Positions 23,301-35,794 of a stretch of DNA of 64,000 bases are shown here, piece after piece. Under the pieces are notes generated by a model. The model was not told the origin of the DNA, did not search any database, and worked only from the letters and a program-made list of their open reading frames with translations. The position numbers and the translations under genes are program-made. The number at the start of each line of letters is the position of its first letter. The stretch's first letter is position 1. The stretch lies in the NCBI GenBank assembly GCA_027972325.1, contig JAPMOS010000033.1, positions 124,001-188,000 of the forward strand, written 5' to 3'. This stretch comes from Paratrimastix pyriformis. Lineage: Eukaryota; Preaxostyla; Paratrimastigidae.

Positions 23301-26300
23301 CTGCGGTCGCAGACGTCGTCGTAGCGGAGGATGGGGAAGCTCACGTAGCGCTCGTCCAGCTCCGACGAGACGAACCCCGTCACGGCCTGCATGCGCCCCA
23401 CGTGAGGCCGTGGCGGCGGTGAGCATATGGGGGGAGCGGCAGGGGCGGGGCGGCAGGGGCGGGGCGGCAGGGGCGGCAGGGGCGGGGCGGCAGGGGCGGG
23501 GCGGCAGGGGCGGGGCGGCAGGGGCGGGGCGGCAGGGGCGGGGCGGCAGGGGCGGGGCGGCAGGGGCGGGCGGGCGGGGCAGGCGGACCTGGGGGATGCG
23601 GTCGATGCGGAAGCAGCGCAGCACGCAGAGCTTCTGGAAGGGGGTCAGGCTCTTGTCCAGGCCGCCCGGCAGGGGGGCCCGGTCGGGGCACTCCTGGTCG
23701 TACCACTGCCGCCAGGCGGCCTCGTCCTGGGTGACCATGTCGGCCAGCGGTTGGAAGGTGCCGCTCAGCTGGGTCAGCCGCATGAGGTCCTCCCAGCCCT
23801 GGGCGGGCAGCCAGCCGTGGGGCCGCTCCCGCTTGGCCTTCTCCAGGCTCTGGGTCCCCTTCAGGAAGAAGTCCAGCTCGACCCCGTCCACCTGCCAGCC
23901 CAGCACACACAGCCAAACACCAGGCCGCCCCGATGGGGATGAGATGAGGATGACGTCTGGCCCAACACCGCGGAAATCCCAAGGGGAAAATATCTCGGGG
24001 ATTTGAGGGCTGACGGCGGCGATGAGAAAGCCACAAATCGCTCAGCAAAGGTTCATCATGTTATGCAGTCGACCATTCTTAAATCAATATCACGCTCGGT
24101 AATAGTGACCCGCGCAGAAGTGTCCGCCGCAAAGTGCCAACTCGGCCCACTTTGATGATCCTCTTTGTCCTTTTTTGTTTCACTCTGAGACAGGTTGCTG
24201 GCGCCTTGTTTTCGAGGCCAAGGGAGGAAGATGTCGGAGATAATTTTTCACCATCCCTCATAGAAGGAGAGAGAATGAAGGAAATCACACGTTCACTCTA
24301 GGCAAGATATAATTCGACAGAGGGGATCCACCCATCAGAATCCACTCCCTTCCATTTGCCATGCGCAACTTGGCTCTCCCCCGGGGCCCCAGCTGGCTCC
24401 GGGGGGGCCCCCGAACCCTTATGGGACCCGGGGAAAAATCACCAAGGCGGCGCCCAGCCCCCAAGCCAAGCGGACCTGGCCGGCGGCCTGGAGGATCTTG
24501 AGGGCCATCTGGAAGACGAAGGTGAGCCGGTACTTCTCGAAGAGGCCCAGGCACACGTAGTTGAAGACGTTGTCCGTCAGCAGCTGCTTGATGTTGTCCA
24601 GCCGGTGCCCCAGCTCGTCGTCCTTGGCCTGCAGCCCCCCGGCGGGCACCCGACGACGCACGCGGCCCGATGAGGAGTCCACAGGGCGGCAGCCAAGAGG
24701 GCGCGGGGCGGGGGGGGCGGGCGGGTGGTGGGTGGGGGGGGCGTGTGCGGACCGCGTCGACGATGGACTTGACGTAGATCTCGCGGAAGGCGTCGAGGGA
24801 GTACTCGTACATGGGGCTGATGGCCGAGAGGCTGCTCATGACGAAGAAGAGCAGCGAGCCGCGCAGGGCGACGGGCTGGTAGGCGTCGCGGCTGTTGTCG
24901 ATGTCCTTCTTGAGCCGCTCGGCCTCGCGCAGCTTCTTGGCCACCTCGGAGGCCTTGGCCTTGGTCTCCTCGAGGGTCGTGATCAGCTCCACGTCCTCCA
25001 CGATGGGCCTGCGGGGGCACAGCAACACCATCACCAGCCACGTGTGGTCACGAGGGGCAGCCGTGAGCGAGCAGGGCGGGGGCAGGCAGGCAGGCAGGCA
25101 GGCAGGCAGGCGCGGCGGGGTGGCGGGGTGGCGGGGTGGCGGGGTGGCGGGGTGGCGGGGTGGCGGGGTGGCGGGGCAGGCAGGCGCGGCGGGGGGATGG
25201 GCGGACTTTGTGCTTTCCTGGAACTTTGCCAGGAGGGAGCCCTCGAGGTCGGACTGCTGCTTGCGCTGGTCGGACATGGTCTGGATGAGCTCCAGGTGGG
25301 TCCGCTGGAGCTGCTCCTGCTCGATGCCCACCACGTCGCCCAGCAGCTGGTCCTGCAGGCCCTGCGGGGTGACCGTGTAGTTGATGATCATCGTCTTGCC
25401 GGCCACCTCGGGGCTGTAGTGGGGTTGGGCAGCTTGGAGGTCATGTACATGCGGAACTCGGGTGCCAGTCCCACTCCTGGTCCCTCCACCTTGACGAACC
25501 GCCGGTTGCCCGCCTTGCGGATGTCCTGCCGGGCCGGCGGGACGGGTGGGGGCAGGGCGAGAGGAGGAGGAGGAGGGGGGGCGTGTGAGATGGTGCGCCA
25601 ACATTCATCGGGAGGGTGGGTGGTCGGGGCGTGGCGGGGCGTGGCGGGGCGTGGCGGGGCGTGGCGGGGCGTGGCGGGGCGTGGCGGGGCGTGGCGGGGC
25701 GTGGCGGGGGCGTGGCGGGGGCGTGGGGGCGGGGCGGGGCGGGGCGGGGCGGGGCGGGGCGGGGCGGGGCGGGGCGGGGCGGGTATGCGGGCGGGGGCCT
25801 TCTCGAGGACGGGGTCGATGATGGGGTCGATGTACTCGTCGACGTTCTCGAAGAGGATGGGGTTCCCGTAGAAGACGGCCTTCTTGAGGTCCGCCAGGAA
25901 GGTGGGGCTGTTGAAGGAGGTCTTGATGAGCGGGTTGGCGCTCTTGGCCTCGCGCCGCTTGATCCACTTGACCGCCTGCTGCTGCGGGTCGATGCACAGC
26001 GGGAACCGGGACCCGTTCAGCGTCAGGATACCTGCGGCCCGACCCGGGAAAGGAAAGCCCCCCAGCACAGCACGAACACGATGGTGATCAACCAGCGTCA
26101 GGAAACCTGGAAGGGGCGGGGCAGCAGGGGGGGGCTGGTTGGCTGGCTGGCTGCTGGGCGGGGGGCGGCGGGGCGGACCGTTCTGGACGGAGAGCTCGTC
26201 GCCGGGGAGGGACTCGGAGGCCCACTGGGAGACCTCCACGTCGGTGGTGAGGAGGGTCTCCACCCGGAAGCCCCGCGACAGGGGGATGCCCCGCTCGCGG

Positions 26301-29300
26301 ATGTCCGCCTGCCAGTCCTCGTACACCATCCGCCGGCGGAAGTCGAAGCTGAACGTCCCCTGCGCCCACCCAACCCGGCATGGCCCGCACACACAGACAC
26401 AGAGACACAGAGACAGACACAGGCACAGGCAGACCAAGCAACAGGCCCCGCCCGACCATGGACGTGATGAGCGAAACTCCGAGGAGCTCGAGAGGGCGAG
26501 GGCGAGGGCGAGGGCGAGGGCGAGGGCGAGGGCGAGGGCGAGGGCGAGGGCGGGGGCATGGGCGGGGGCATGGGCGAGGGCGAGGGCGGGGGCATGCCGA
26601 CGGACGGTGTACGAGAGGAAGGCCGCCGTGAGGAGGCAGTCGCCGACGAGCAGGTCGCGTCTGTCCCTGACCTGCTCCCGGGTCTCGCGCCACCGCTGCT
26701 GCTCGGGGCCCAGGGCCGCGATGAGCCGCTTGGCCGCGGCGAGCATCTCCTCCAGCTTGGCCAGCGCCGCGGCCAGCTCCTTCTGCTCCTGGCGCTGCTC
26801 CTTGAGCTGCTCGTCAAGCTGCGCCACCCATCAATAATGGCCGCCGCGCCACAGTGCCCACAGGACGGGGGGACGGGATCCGGATGAGGGGGAGCCGCAC
26901 GACAGGGAGAACCTGGGGGATGGGGCGAGGGGCGAGGGGCGAGGGGCGAGGGCGAGGGGCGAGGGGCGAGGGGCGAGGGGCGAGGGGCGAGGGGGGGCGA
27001 GGGCGGGCCTTCTTGAGCTGGGCGTTGAGGGACTGCAGCTCGCGCTCGTTCTCGGCCAGGTTGGCCTCGGCGGCCTCCTGGTCGGCGATGGCCTTGTTGA
27101 GCTCCTCCCGCAGCGGCCGCACGGTGATGGTCACGTCGTAGTAGTTTTGCAGGGCAAACACCCACTGCACGCAGCCCCGCCACCGCCGGCCAAACCGCAC
27201 GGTCAGCAGTCAGTCATCCAGGGGCACACGGGGAGGCGGCCCGATGGGCAAGGGAGAGATCAAGGCGGGGGGGGGGGGGGGGGGGGGCGGGGGCGGGGAC
27301 GGGGCTGGGGGATGGCGACCTCGAGGATGTCGGCGGCGGCGGAGGAGGCGGTTGCGAGGGCGTCCTTGGTGAAGCCGCCGGGCAGCTCGGCCCTGGCCTT
27401 CTCGATGGCCCGCTTGAGCTCGTCGGCCTGGCGGCGGGTGATGTCGTCCTTGGGGTAGTTGATCAGCCGCTCCATGAAGCCGCCCTGGGACATGATCGTC
27501 TTGGCCTCCGTCCAGTCGGGCCGCCCGCCCAGCAGCACCGACAGGCACGCACCGACGTGCCCAACGGCCACGGGGGGCCGCAGGAAACCCCGCATGATGG
27601 TGATCGAGTCCTGAAGGAGGGGAGGGGGTGCCAGGGCGCGGCCCCGATGAAGATCACGGGATGACGAGGGCAAGGGCATGGGGGCATGGGGGGTGTGTGG
27701 GCGGGTGGGGACCTTGTGCTCCTGGAGCTTCTCGAGGGCCTTGCCGGCCGCCTCGACGGCGGGGATGGCGCGGTCGAGGGCCGTCTTGGCCTCCTGGCGC
27801 TTCTTCTCTGCTCGTGCCAACACCCCCGCGCCCCACCGCGTCCCCTCGTGGGTGAGCCGCCGCGGCGACAGGAGAAGGGACAAGCAGGCGAGGCGAGAGA
27901 GGCAGGGGGACACACAGCGGGCTGGGCTGGGCTGGGCTGGGCTGGGCTGGGCTGGGCTGGGCTGGGCTGGGCTGGGCTGGGGCGGGCGGGGCGGCGTGCG
28001 GACCGATCTTCTCGGCGATGACCTGCAGGTCGGCCTTCTTCTTGGCCACCTCGTCGGACTTGCGCTGCACCTCGGCCGTGGAGCGCTCGATGACCTCCAC
28101 CAGGGCGTTGACCTGGGCGGACTTCTCGTCAGTGACCTTCTTCTTCTCGGTGACCAGGGCGTTGGTCTCCTCGACCTCCTTGCTGGCCTTCTGGAGCTTG
28201 TCCAGCCCCAGCGAGAACCGGTCGTACTGCTCCTGGAAGCGCTTGCGGTTCTTCTTGAGCAGGCCGCAGTAGTTGGCGATGTAGTCCAGGTAGTTCTTGG
28301 GGGTGACGTAGTTGTGGCGGCGCAGCATCTGCAGGAACTCCTCGCTGTACTGGGCCACGCTGCTGTGGACCTTGACCATGTGCGAGACGATCCCGTCGCG
28401 GAACTTGTCGGGCAGGTCGAGGTTCTCCTGGCCCAGCTTGTGCTGGGCCACCAGCCGGAGGGCCTTCTCGGACCAGCTCTGGAACCAGTCGATGGTGGTG
28501 CACGAGACCAGCCCCGGGAAGTCGCGGCACCGGCGCCGGAGGGCGTCCCCGGCGGGCGACATGCAGAGGACGATGTGCAGGTTGGCCCGGCACTTGGTGA
28601 CGAAGTACTCCCAGATGGCCTCGGGGGTGTACTGCTTGCTCTCCTCGCGCACCTCGGCCAGCACCTTGTCCCGGTCGGTGTCCTGGTACAGGGTGGGCAC
28701 GACGCCCGTGGTGAGCATCGAGTTGATGTACTCCATGAAGGACGGGTCCACGATGTGCCCGTCGGTGAACAGGAAGGTCACCCGCTTGCCCTCGACGCCC
28801 AGCTTGTGGTACAGGGCCATCAGGTCCTCGCGGAACTTGTCCTCGTTGTAGCCCCGGGCCAGGGCGATCTCGAAGAGCTCGTAGCCGGCGATGAAGGTGG
28901 CCAGCCGGGTGAGGGACTGCTTGCCCGAGCCGCCGTAGCCGATGAGCAGCGCGTGGCCGCGGCACATGCCCAGGATGCGGTGCACCCGGAGCAGGTGGTC
29001 GAGGGCGTCGGGGAACATGACCAGGTCCATGGGCCGGTGGCCGGCGTCCTTGTAGTCCTCCAGCATCTGGTCGGCGATCAGCTTGATGTGCTCGTGGCTG
29101 TCGAAGCCCTCGTACAGGTGCGGGTCCTCGGGCTTGCCCGCCCGCCCGAAGCTGCTGTACAGCAGCGGCTCGGCCATGACCGGCTCGCGGAGCCCGGCGA
29201 ACTTGTCGGCCACCAGGGCGGCCACCTTGTCCAGCACCAGGTGGCGGTCGTGGTCGTTGGTGAGCCGGTCGTGGAAGACCCGCAGGCACTCGTTCCGCCA

Positions 29301-32300
29301 GAGGCGCACCAGGTGCTCGGGGGCCGTGACCTTGTCCAGCGAGGCCAGGCAGAGGCCCTCGTAGACCCGGGAGAGGTCGCGCAGGTTGAAGATGTAGTGG
29401 AACTTGGACGGGGTCGCGGGCAGCTGCTGGACGACGTGCTGGTAGAGGTCCAGCGTGGCCGCGGTCAGGGGCCGGGCCACGGCCCGCACCGGGTCGGGGA
29501 AGACCTCCAGGTGGGCCGTGAGGATGCTCTCGTAGATGCGGGTCAGCGAGGTGTGCGAGGGGAAGGTGATGTTGAACACCGAGAACTTGCTCGTGAACCG
29601 GACGTCGACCTTCTGCCGCCCGCCGCCCGGCGGGGCCATGGCCGCCAGGAACTGGGCCCCCTCGTACCGGTGGAAGGTCAGGTCCTGGCGCCCGTAGAGG
29701 CCGCCCTTGTCGAGGAGCAGCTTGAGCAGGGCGATGGGCTGCTGGGTCTCCTCGGGGTCGGCCTGGGGCATGTTGAGGTCGTCGATGAAGCAGATCAGCC
29801 GCTTGTTGGCCTTGGGCCGGTAGACGTTCATCACCCGGTTGTCCAGGTTGGCGTCCAGGGTGGCCTGCACCTGGCGGCTGGTGGTCCGGTTGGAGAAGTT
29901 CATGTTGAGCGTGTTGTACTGCTCGGGGGGGCAGTGGGCCGGCTTGAGGAAGTTCTGGATGGTGACCGTCTTGGCGGTGCCCGTGTCGCCCACGAAGAGC
30001 ACCGGCTGGCGCTGCGGGACGAGCCGCTCCAGGAGCCACGTCGAGCGGACCGTGTCCACGGTGGGCACGAGGATGTTGCAGAAGCGCCCGTCGGGGGGCG
30101 GCTGGTAGGGGCCCACGACCGACTCCCAGGCGGCCCAGCGCTGGTTGGGCATGTCGAAGAAGTAGTCGTACAGGGTGGGCAGCACGCCGGGCAGCTGGTT
30201 GAGGCCGACGGTCAGGTCGGGGGTGGTGATGACGGTCAGGTCGGCCAGCTTCTTGAGGAACCCGTCGAAGAGCACCCGCGACTCGTCCACCAGCAGCGCG
30301 CCCAGCGACCAGACCGCCAGGAAGACGAAGACCATCTCCATGAGGGACGGGTCCAGCAGGGGGGTCTCCTTGGGCACCAGGCACTGGTACAGCGTGCAGA
30401 ACTGGGTGACCAGGTTCAGGGCCGAGGCCGGGATGACCTGCCGCAGCCGCTGGGCCACGGGCTGGTCGTCGACCAGGCCGTCGATGATGTACGACAGGCA
30501 GGGCGGGAAGTACTTCTTGTAGAGCACCTTCAGCAGCTCGGCCTCCTCGGACTTCTCCCCGGGCACGGGGGCCCGCTCGGCGGCCCACTTCATGAAGTAC
30601 GGCTCGTAGCCGAGGTCCTTGGGGTCGACGTAGACCATGCCGCACCGGGAGACCGTGGCCGGGGAGGCGTAGAACAGGTTGGCCACCTCGAAGAGCAGCG
30701 CACACTGGGGGTACCGGAGCACGATACGGTCCCGGTTGGGCAGGGTCAGCAGCCGGTTGTCGTCCATGACCGAGTTCATGTTCTCCACCCAGTGGGCGTC
30801 GACGTCCCCGTCGAAGAGCATGTACCGCCGGTCGGTGGGCCGCTCCAGGGGGCTGTTGTTGATCTCGCGGAAGATCTTCGAGAGCAGCCCGTCGGTCCAC
30901 TCCATGGTCTCCTTGTCGGCCCACCCGTAGAGCTCGTCGATGGTGATGGCCTTGGGGTTGAGCACGATCAGCTGGGTCTTGTAGCCCAGCCGGGTCTGCG
31001 CCTCGGCCAGCGCGTTGAGGACGACCGTCTTGCCGCCCCCCGAGGGCCCCACCACCATGGTCGTGTGGCGGGTGTTCATCGTGTCGTACAGCTGGATGAC
31101 CTTGTCCTGCTGCACCGTGACCGGGTGGTAGCGCTCCTGGGCCAGGGCCCGCTCGACGGCCTCGTTGAGCTCGGGGTAGCGCTGCTTGGGGCAGTCCAGC
31201 CCGGGGAAGAGGTCCTGGATGAGGCCCTGGAAGAGGGGCACGTCCTCGTAGATGAACTTGGGCATGTTCATGTCCCGCAGGGCCCGCATCAGGACGGCCT
31301 CCTCGGGCAGGTCGGGGGCGGCCCGCTTCAGGGAGCCGGCCATGGTCAGGACGGACTTCAGGGCGCGCAGCTGGAAGTCGTAGTGGCGCTGCTGGGAGAG
31401 CTGCCCCTTGGCCAGCTTGTAGAGGACGGTCATCTTCTTGGCCAGCACCCGGGCCGTGTCGAAGCCCTCCGAGAAGAGCATGATCTCGCAGATCTGCAGC
31501 AGGTCGGGCACCACCATCACAACCGGCCTGCCCGAGGAGCAGCAGCAGCAGCAGCAGCCGGCAGCACGGCAGCGGCAGCCAGAGGACAACAATGAGTGAG
31601 CAGGGGCGCGCGCGGAAGGGTGAGTGGGCAGGCGGGAGCGGGAGGAAGAGGAGGGGGCGGACCGGAAGAGGGCCTTGAGGTTATCAGGAAGCTCGGAGCG
31701 GCCCGCGTAGCCGGGGTTCATGGTCATGAAGATGCCCACCTTGCTGTCGAGCTTGTAGTCGGCCGGCCCGTCCAGCTTGAACTGCTGGAACCCGATGGCC
31801 AGGGCCGTCTGGATCTTCTTGACCCACCCCGAGATGACCGACATGACCTGCACCCGGACACAGGGCCGACCCGGCGATGAGGGTGAGGGTGAGGGGTGCC
31901 ATGGAGCAGGACCTGGCCATCCAGCGCATGGCGGAGGGTGGCGGAGTGGGCGGGGCAGGCGGCAGGGGGGGTGGGCGTGGCGGAGCAGCATGGGAGGACC
32001 TCGGGCTGGATGCGGTTGAACTCATCGAAGCAGCCCCAGGCGCCCGACTCGCAGAGGCCGATCAGCAGGGACGAGAAGGACAGCGCGTTGAGGCCCTCCT
32101 GGCAGTTGAACACCACGCAGTGCAGGGCCATGGCCTTGGCAAGGTCCTTGACCGTCTCGGTCTTGCCCGTGCCCGCAGGGCCGGCCGGCGAGCCGCCGTA
32201 GCGCATGGTGAGGGCCTGGGTGAGGGTCATGTAGCAGCGGTCCGTCAGCGGGGTGATCACCAGCCGGTCCCGCAGCCCGATGTACTCGTAGCCGTACCCG

Positions 32301-35300
32301 AAGCTGCCCGTGCACTGGCGCAGCACAACCTCGTCCTGCGGGCGGCGGGAAGGGCGGGCGGACAAGGACAGGGGGGATGCGCTCAGGAAAAATCCTGTGA
32401 CAGGAGGGCGGGGCGGTGCACAGGAGGTGCACAAGTGGGGGTGGGGTGGGGTGGGGTGGGCATGCGACGACGGACGGCTGCCTTGTCGAAGTAGAAGCGC
32501 AGTTGGGACTCCCAGTCGAACTCGCGCGCGTCGAGGATGGAGTCCCGCACGAAGCGCGAGACGATGTCCCGGGCGTGGACGTCCATGATGATCATGGTGC
32601 GGGTCTTGTTGCGCAGGGCCCGGTCGAGGGGGCGCCGCATGGCGGCCACCAGGTCGCGGATCTGGTCGGTCAGCTTGGCGGCCAGCTCCTTCATGGCCTG
32701 CTTGTTGCCCGCCCGCACCTGGCGGAAGACGTCCTCCACGTACCAGGTCCACCACACCTGCGAGCCCACGATGCCGCACTGGCCGAGGCACTGCTCGATC
32801 CACCGGGTGCGCTCGGCCTGGGGGTACTGGAAGATGGCCTTCTTGACCAGCTGCCGCAGGGTGCGCCGCATCTCGGCCTCGACGTTGGTCATCCAAACCT
32901 CGACCGCCCCCTCGGCCAGCACCTGGGCGCACGGACCCAACGGACAGACAGACAGTAGGCATGAGTCGGGCAAGCAGGGCGAGTTGGGCGGCAGCAGCAC
33001 CTCACGACGGGTGGGCAGAGGGGTGGGCCGAGGGGTGGGCGATGCGGGGGACGGGGGGGCGCCGACCTCGCCGGCGAAGTCGTAGGCCTCGTCCTCGTCG
33101 GACTCCATGGCCGAGATGGCGCGGGCCTTGGCTCCGGTCCCGAAGCGGATCGACTTGCAGTTCTCGAAGAGGTTGGACAGGTGCTTCTTGATGCCCGAGG
33201 GCTCGGGGCTGCCCAGGATCTGCAGCAGGTCCTCCTCGGAGATGAAGTAGAACCGGGGGAAGGCCATCCGCTTGCCCTCGAGGTACTCCGAGAGGCCCTT
33301 CTGGCACTTGTCGAGGCCCTGCAGCAGCTTGGTCAGCATGGCCAGCCGCTGGTCGGTGCACTGGTCCACCACGACGGGGTTCTTGGCCGTCTCGGCCATG
33401 ATGGAGACCCGGAAGGTCTTGTCGATGTCCATGAAGTCCTTGGTCTGCTCGGGCAGCCGGTTGCGGATGTCCTCGGACTTCAGGAAGATGTTCTCCAGGT
33501 AGAGCCACTTGAGCTGGGTCGCCAGCCACTGCTCGGTGACGGCCTGGATGCGGGAGAGCTTCTGCTCCCACTCGTCGACCCGCTCCAGGAAGGGCTTGAT
33601 GTACCGCGAGGCCTGCATGCCCTGCAGGGCCTGCATGCCCACCTCCAGCTTGGCCTTGACGTCCTCGATGCCCTTCAGGGTGTAGCCCCGCTCGCCCCGG
33701 CTGACCATCTCGAAGCGCTGCGTCCGCCAGGTGGCCTCGATCCCGTCGATCTCCTTCTCGATGACCTGCTCGCGGACCGCACCCAGGGTGATGTCCCCGA
33801 TCTCGGCCTTGTACTTGGACAGGTCCATGTCTGCATCCCACCACCCCCGGCACCACCCACCCACCCCAGAGAGGAGCCAACGGATGAGCCGGGAAGGCGG
33901 GAGGCGGGGGAGGGGCCGGACCGAAGAGGGACTTGAGGGTGAAGTTCTTCTTGTCGGAGAGGTCGAACCGGCAGCCGGTCTTGGCGAAGAGCTCCTCCCA
34001 GTGGCGGGGCCGGAGGGCCGGGTTGGTGAGGTCGTCGATGAGGGGCAGCGACTCGGCGAAGCCCTCGATGCGGGCCCCCACCAGCCGGTAGGGGGCCAGC
34101 TTGCGGAGGGGCTCGGGCAGGTGCTTGAGGCGGAGCAGGAAGACCCGGACGCCCTCCTGCAGGACGCCCAGCTTGAGCTCGCCGAAGAGCATGCCGCTCC
34201 ACTCGTCGATGGCCCCCTTGACGTCCGCGTAGAGGTCGTAGATCTTGGCGTAGCCCGCCAGCTGCTGTTCCATCTCGTAGTAGGCCGGGTAGCCCGTGAC
34301 GGGCAGGTTGAAGAGCTGCTCGGCGTGCATCAGCTCCTCGCGGCTCTTCGACAGCTGGCCCAGCTGCTCCTGGTACTGGCGGATCGTCTCCACCGCTGCG
34401 GCCCGCCACCGAACCACACCGAACGCCCCGCGCACGTTAGCAGAGGAGGGGGCGGGGCATGGGACGGGGGAGGCGTGGGGCTGGGGGCTGGGGGCTGGGG
34501 GCTGGGGGCTGGGGGCTGGGGGCTGGGGGCTGGGCAGGAGGGGCCAAGCGGACCCTTGTCCATGTTGGCGGTCTCCGAGGTCTGCTCGGCCATGACCCGC
34601 TTGAAGTCCTCCGCCAGCACGTTCATCCGCTGGCTGAACTGGGCGACGTCCTGCCGGGTGACCTCGGTGAACTTGCTCTTGACCACCTTCAGGCCCTCGT
34701 CCACCCGCAGCGCCTCGGCCATCAGGGCCTTCCAGCGGCCCTCGAGGGCCAGCGCCTCGCGGAGCTCGTGGTCGGGCATCTCGCGGTACCCGTACCGAGC
34801 CAGGAGTCGGTAGCGCTCCTGCAGGCGCATGCAGCACCCACCACCCCCATGCCCCAATCAGGAAGGAGACCGACGATGATGATGAGGGGCAGGGGCCATG
34901 CCACCCACGCCACCCGAGCCCAGCCCGCCAGCCCCGAACGAGAGGGCCGGCCGGCGAACGGGCCATGATGTCGGCGTACTGGGCCTCGACGTCCATCGAC
35001 ATGGCCCCGATCCGCTCGATGACGTGCAGCACGAACTTGAGGTCCTCCAGGGTGGCCGGGCTCTTGTGCAGGTCCTCCTCCAGCTCGCGCATCCGCTTCT
35101 GCAGCTCCTGCATGGGGCCCTGGGCCGTCCGGTAGAGCTTCTCCGCTGGGGGACACATCATCGGCCGGATGGTGCGATGCGGGTCAGCAACACGGCCCAG
35201 AGGGGGGGAGGGGCGTGGGGGGGGCCGGGGAGGCGGACCGATCTGGCGGATGAGGTCGGCGGCCTCGCGCTGGAGGGCCTGCTTGAGGGGCGCCATGTTG

Positions 35301-35749
35301 AGCAGCACAAAGTCCACCTCGCGCTCGTCTGGAGGCATCCCACCACCACCCCCACCCCACCCCACCCCAGGATGGATCGACGGACATGAGGGGTGTGCGG
35401 GGGTGTGGCCGAGGCGCGACGGACCGGGGTCGGAGCGGAACTTCTTGAGGAGGCGCCTGTATGCGGCCATCTGGGCCTCGAAGTGGGCCGCCGTGACGGG
35501 GATGGGCCGCTCCTGGCCGGCGGGGTCGAGCTGCTTCTGGTCGCAGGTCGCGTCGAGCTGCTTCATCCGGCCCCGGTCGCCCGCCAGCAGCTTGGGGATC
35601 TTGTCGTTCTTGCGGTACTGCCGGTCCAGCAGCCCCGCCAGCCGGCCCACCGTCCGGACCACGGCGCTCTCCGGGATGCGGGTCATCTCCCGATACGCGG
35701 CGATTTCCTGGGGGGCGGGCCAGCCAGAGGCAGGCAAAGAGGGGCGGGG

Positions 35750-35794
<45 letters not shown>

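Noticed and set aside
22672-23575. Possible CRISPR-like or mobile-element arrays
   Set aside because: Units are direct tandem repeats without unique spacers, inside introns of a eukaryotic gene; no transposase, terminal inverted repeats or LTRs seen anywhere in the window.
23990-24070. Intronic C/D-box snoRNA with an ATGATGA box
   Set aside because: A C-box-like ATGATGA occurs on the minus strand, but the nearest CTGA is only a few bases away and no terminal D box or closing stem is evident.
27678-31595. 1,305-codon plus-strand open frame
   Set aside because: It is exactly antisense to the dynein motor exon. It exists because third positions are almost always G or C, so stops are rare on the opposite strand; its product is Val/Gly/Leu-rich with no domain.
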